From JAAYYM01 sp964483155 (GTDB taxonomy: Bacteria > Bacillota > Clostridia > Lachnospirales > Lachnospiraceae), in NCBI GenBank assembly GCA_964483155.1, contig CAZAAC010000024.1, forward strand, positions 1 to 40,187: a DNA stretch of 40,187 nucleotides, written 5' to 3'. The position numbers and the translations under genes are program-made. The notes under the pieces are model-generated. The model saw only the letters and a list, made by a program, of their open reading frames with translations. It had not been told where the DNA came from and did not search any database. Below are positions 39,698 through 40,187 of this stretch, piece after piece. The stretch's first letter is position 1; each line of letters begins with the position of its first letter.

Positions 39698-39730
39698 AAA
39701 AAAAAGATTAAAAAAAAGATTAAAAAAAGA
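39698..39730 (+). repeat. A-tract repeat upstream of the tRNA promoter
   Basis: AAAAAAAAGATT occurs twice in tandem (39698-39709, 39710-39721), then a shorter copy follows. The A-tracts recur every 12 bases directly upstream of the -35 box, as in an UP element or a bent DNA segment. Confidence 0.6.
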
Positions 39731-39741
39731 AATAAAAATGA

Positions 39742-39770
39742 TTGACACAATTTAAGGTTTTTGTTACAAT
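39742..39770 (+). promoter_or_regulatory. Strong promoter of the tRNA-Ser genes
   Basis: TTGACA (39742-39747, perfect) and TACAAT (39765-39770) are 17 bases apart. A-tracts lie just upstream. The leader includes a perfect CCGCAA-CGA-TTGCGG hairpin (39851-39865) eight bases before the first tRNA, a likely processing element. Confidence 0.8.
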
Positions 39771-39873
39771 AATGTTTGCGCCGATTCGAGAAGTAAATGT
39801 GTATCACATTTATCAAAAAGTCTACGAAGAAGCCATATTTTTATCACTGACCGCAACGATTGCGGCGATACTT

Positions 39874-39959
39874 GGAGAGGTATCGAAGTGGTCATAACGA
39901 GGCGGTCTTGAAAACCGTTTGTCCGCAAGGGCACGTGGGTTCGAATCCCACCCTCTCCG
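39874..39959 (+). tRNA. tRNA-Ser (anticodon UGA)
   Basis: An 86-base cloverleaf. The acceptor stem is GGAGAGG / CCTCTCC with G at the discriminator position. The anticodon loop CTTGAAA gives UGA. The long variable arm (class II) is around GTCCGCAAGGGCAC, and the T loop is GGGTTCGAATCCC. The 3' CCA is not encoded. It reads UCA, UCG and UCU-type codons depending on modification. Confidence 0.97.
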
Positions 39960-40009
39960 CTCAGTAATATAATTAAATACGCTATGTAATCAGCTGGTAT
40001 CAAGTACTT

Positions 40010-40098
40010 GGAGAAGTACCCAAGCGGCTGAAGGGGCTCCCCTGGAAAGGGAGTAGGTCGTTAATAGCGGCGCGAGGGTTCAAATCCCTCCTTCTCCG
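40010..40098 (+). tRNA. tRNA-Ser (anticodon GGA)
   Basis: An 89-base class II tRNA. The acceptor stem is GGAGAAG / CTTCTCC with discriminator G. The anticodon stem CTCCC/GGGAG encloses CTGGAAA, anticodon GGA. The long variable arm is around GTCGTTAATAGCGGC, and the T loop is GGGTTCAAATCCC. No encoded CCA. It lies 50 bases after the UGA isoacceptor, probably on one transcript. Confidence 0.97.
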
Positions 40099-40133
40099 TT
40101 AGTTTATTCGCATGATTACAGGTAGATAGATGA

Positions 40134-40187
40134 TGCACCTTGATAACTAAACAGTATAAACCAACCCTGAAAATTCAAAAGGACTCC
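40134..40187 (+). promoter_or_regulatory. Possible rRNA operon leader (boxA-like), cut by the window end
   Basis: TGCACCTTGATAACTAAAC at 40134-40152 resembles the boxA-like antitermination/processing leader found just before rRNA genes in Firmicutes. No rRNA sequence is present in the window, so this is a hint from similarity only. Confidence 0.35.

Noticed and set aside
39764..40003. Minus-strand open frame with GEGGIRTH...NGFQDR, 79 residues
   Set aside because: It is the reverse strand of the tRNA-Ser(UGA) gene; this peptide is a well-known false protein annotation.
1..40187. CRISPR array, prophage or insertion sequence
   Set aside because: No repeat-spacer pattern, transposase, integrase or phage structural gene was seen on reading all frames.

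Overview
The window reads as a chromosomal segment of a low-GC, anaerobic Firmicute, most likely a butyrate-forming member of the Lachnospiraceae. The reasons are the AT-rich intergenic DNA, strong AGGAGG-type ribosome binding sites, sigma-A promoters of TTGACA-17-TATAAT form, a complete acetyl-CoA to butyrate gene set, and several gene neighbourhoods typical of that group (secA-prfB; ACT protein-hom-apgM-lysC; tsaE-tsaB-rimI-rnz-tsaD-ispD). Species cannot be assigned from this sequence alone.

Layout. 1-6200 is a mixed accessory stretch: the 3' part of a TetR regulator, a GNAT acetyltransferase, a soluble chemoreceptor, a COG2426 membrane protein, an SGNH hydrolase, a DUF4097 surface protein and an SDR oxidoreductase. 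6300-10950 holds thioredoxin reductase, a secreted SH3-NlpC/P60 cell-wall hydrolase, a 420-base gap with four same-strand DnaA-box-like 9-mers, the long-form ribosome hibernation factor hpf, and a lone mtnA.

11081-19321 is the metabolic centrepiece: thl-crt-hbd-bcd-etfB-etfA, a strong terminator, then ptb-buk behind an 18-base Rex-like operator. Together they convert two acetyl-CoA to butyrate, with the bcd/Etf step expected to bifurcate electrons and the buk step to yield ATP. The crt start is disturbed by a 10-N scaffold gap beside a 23-base fold-back that looks like an assembly artefact.

19455-28606 carries a zinc-ribbon methyltransferase, secA, prfB (without the usual programmed frameshift), and a threonine/aspartate-family cluster: a PheB-like ACT protein, hom, an apgM homologue in the place expected for homoserine kinase, and lysC with a likely internal start for a separate ACT-only beta subunit. 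On the minus strand, 28688-30461 has three small genes: DUF975, a HExxH protein and a DUF4190-like protein.

30666-39657 holds tex (with an unusual repeat-bearing linker), an FMN riboswitch controlling ribU, a YcxB-like gene, and the t6A cluster tsaE-tsaB-rimI-rnz-(DUF6715-like)-tsaD followed by ispD. The window ends with two tRNA-Ser genes (UGA, GGA) behind a strong promoter with A-tracts, and a stretch resembling an rRNA operon leader.

I found no CRISPR array, prophage or insertion sequence. No wholly new multi-gene system is obvious. The best leads are the DnaA-box cluster, the Rex box with split butyrate transcription, the lysC internal start and the inverted-topology chemoreceptor.
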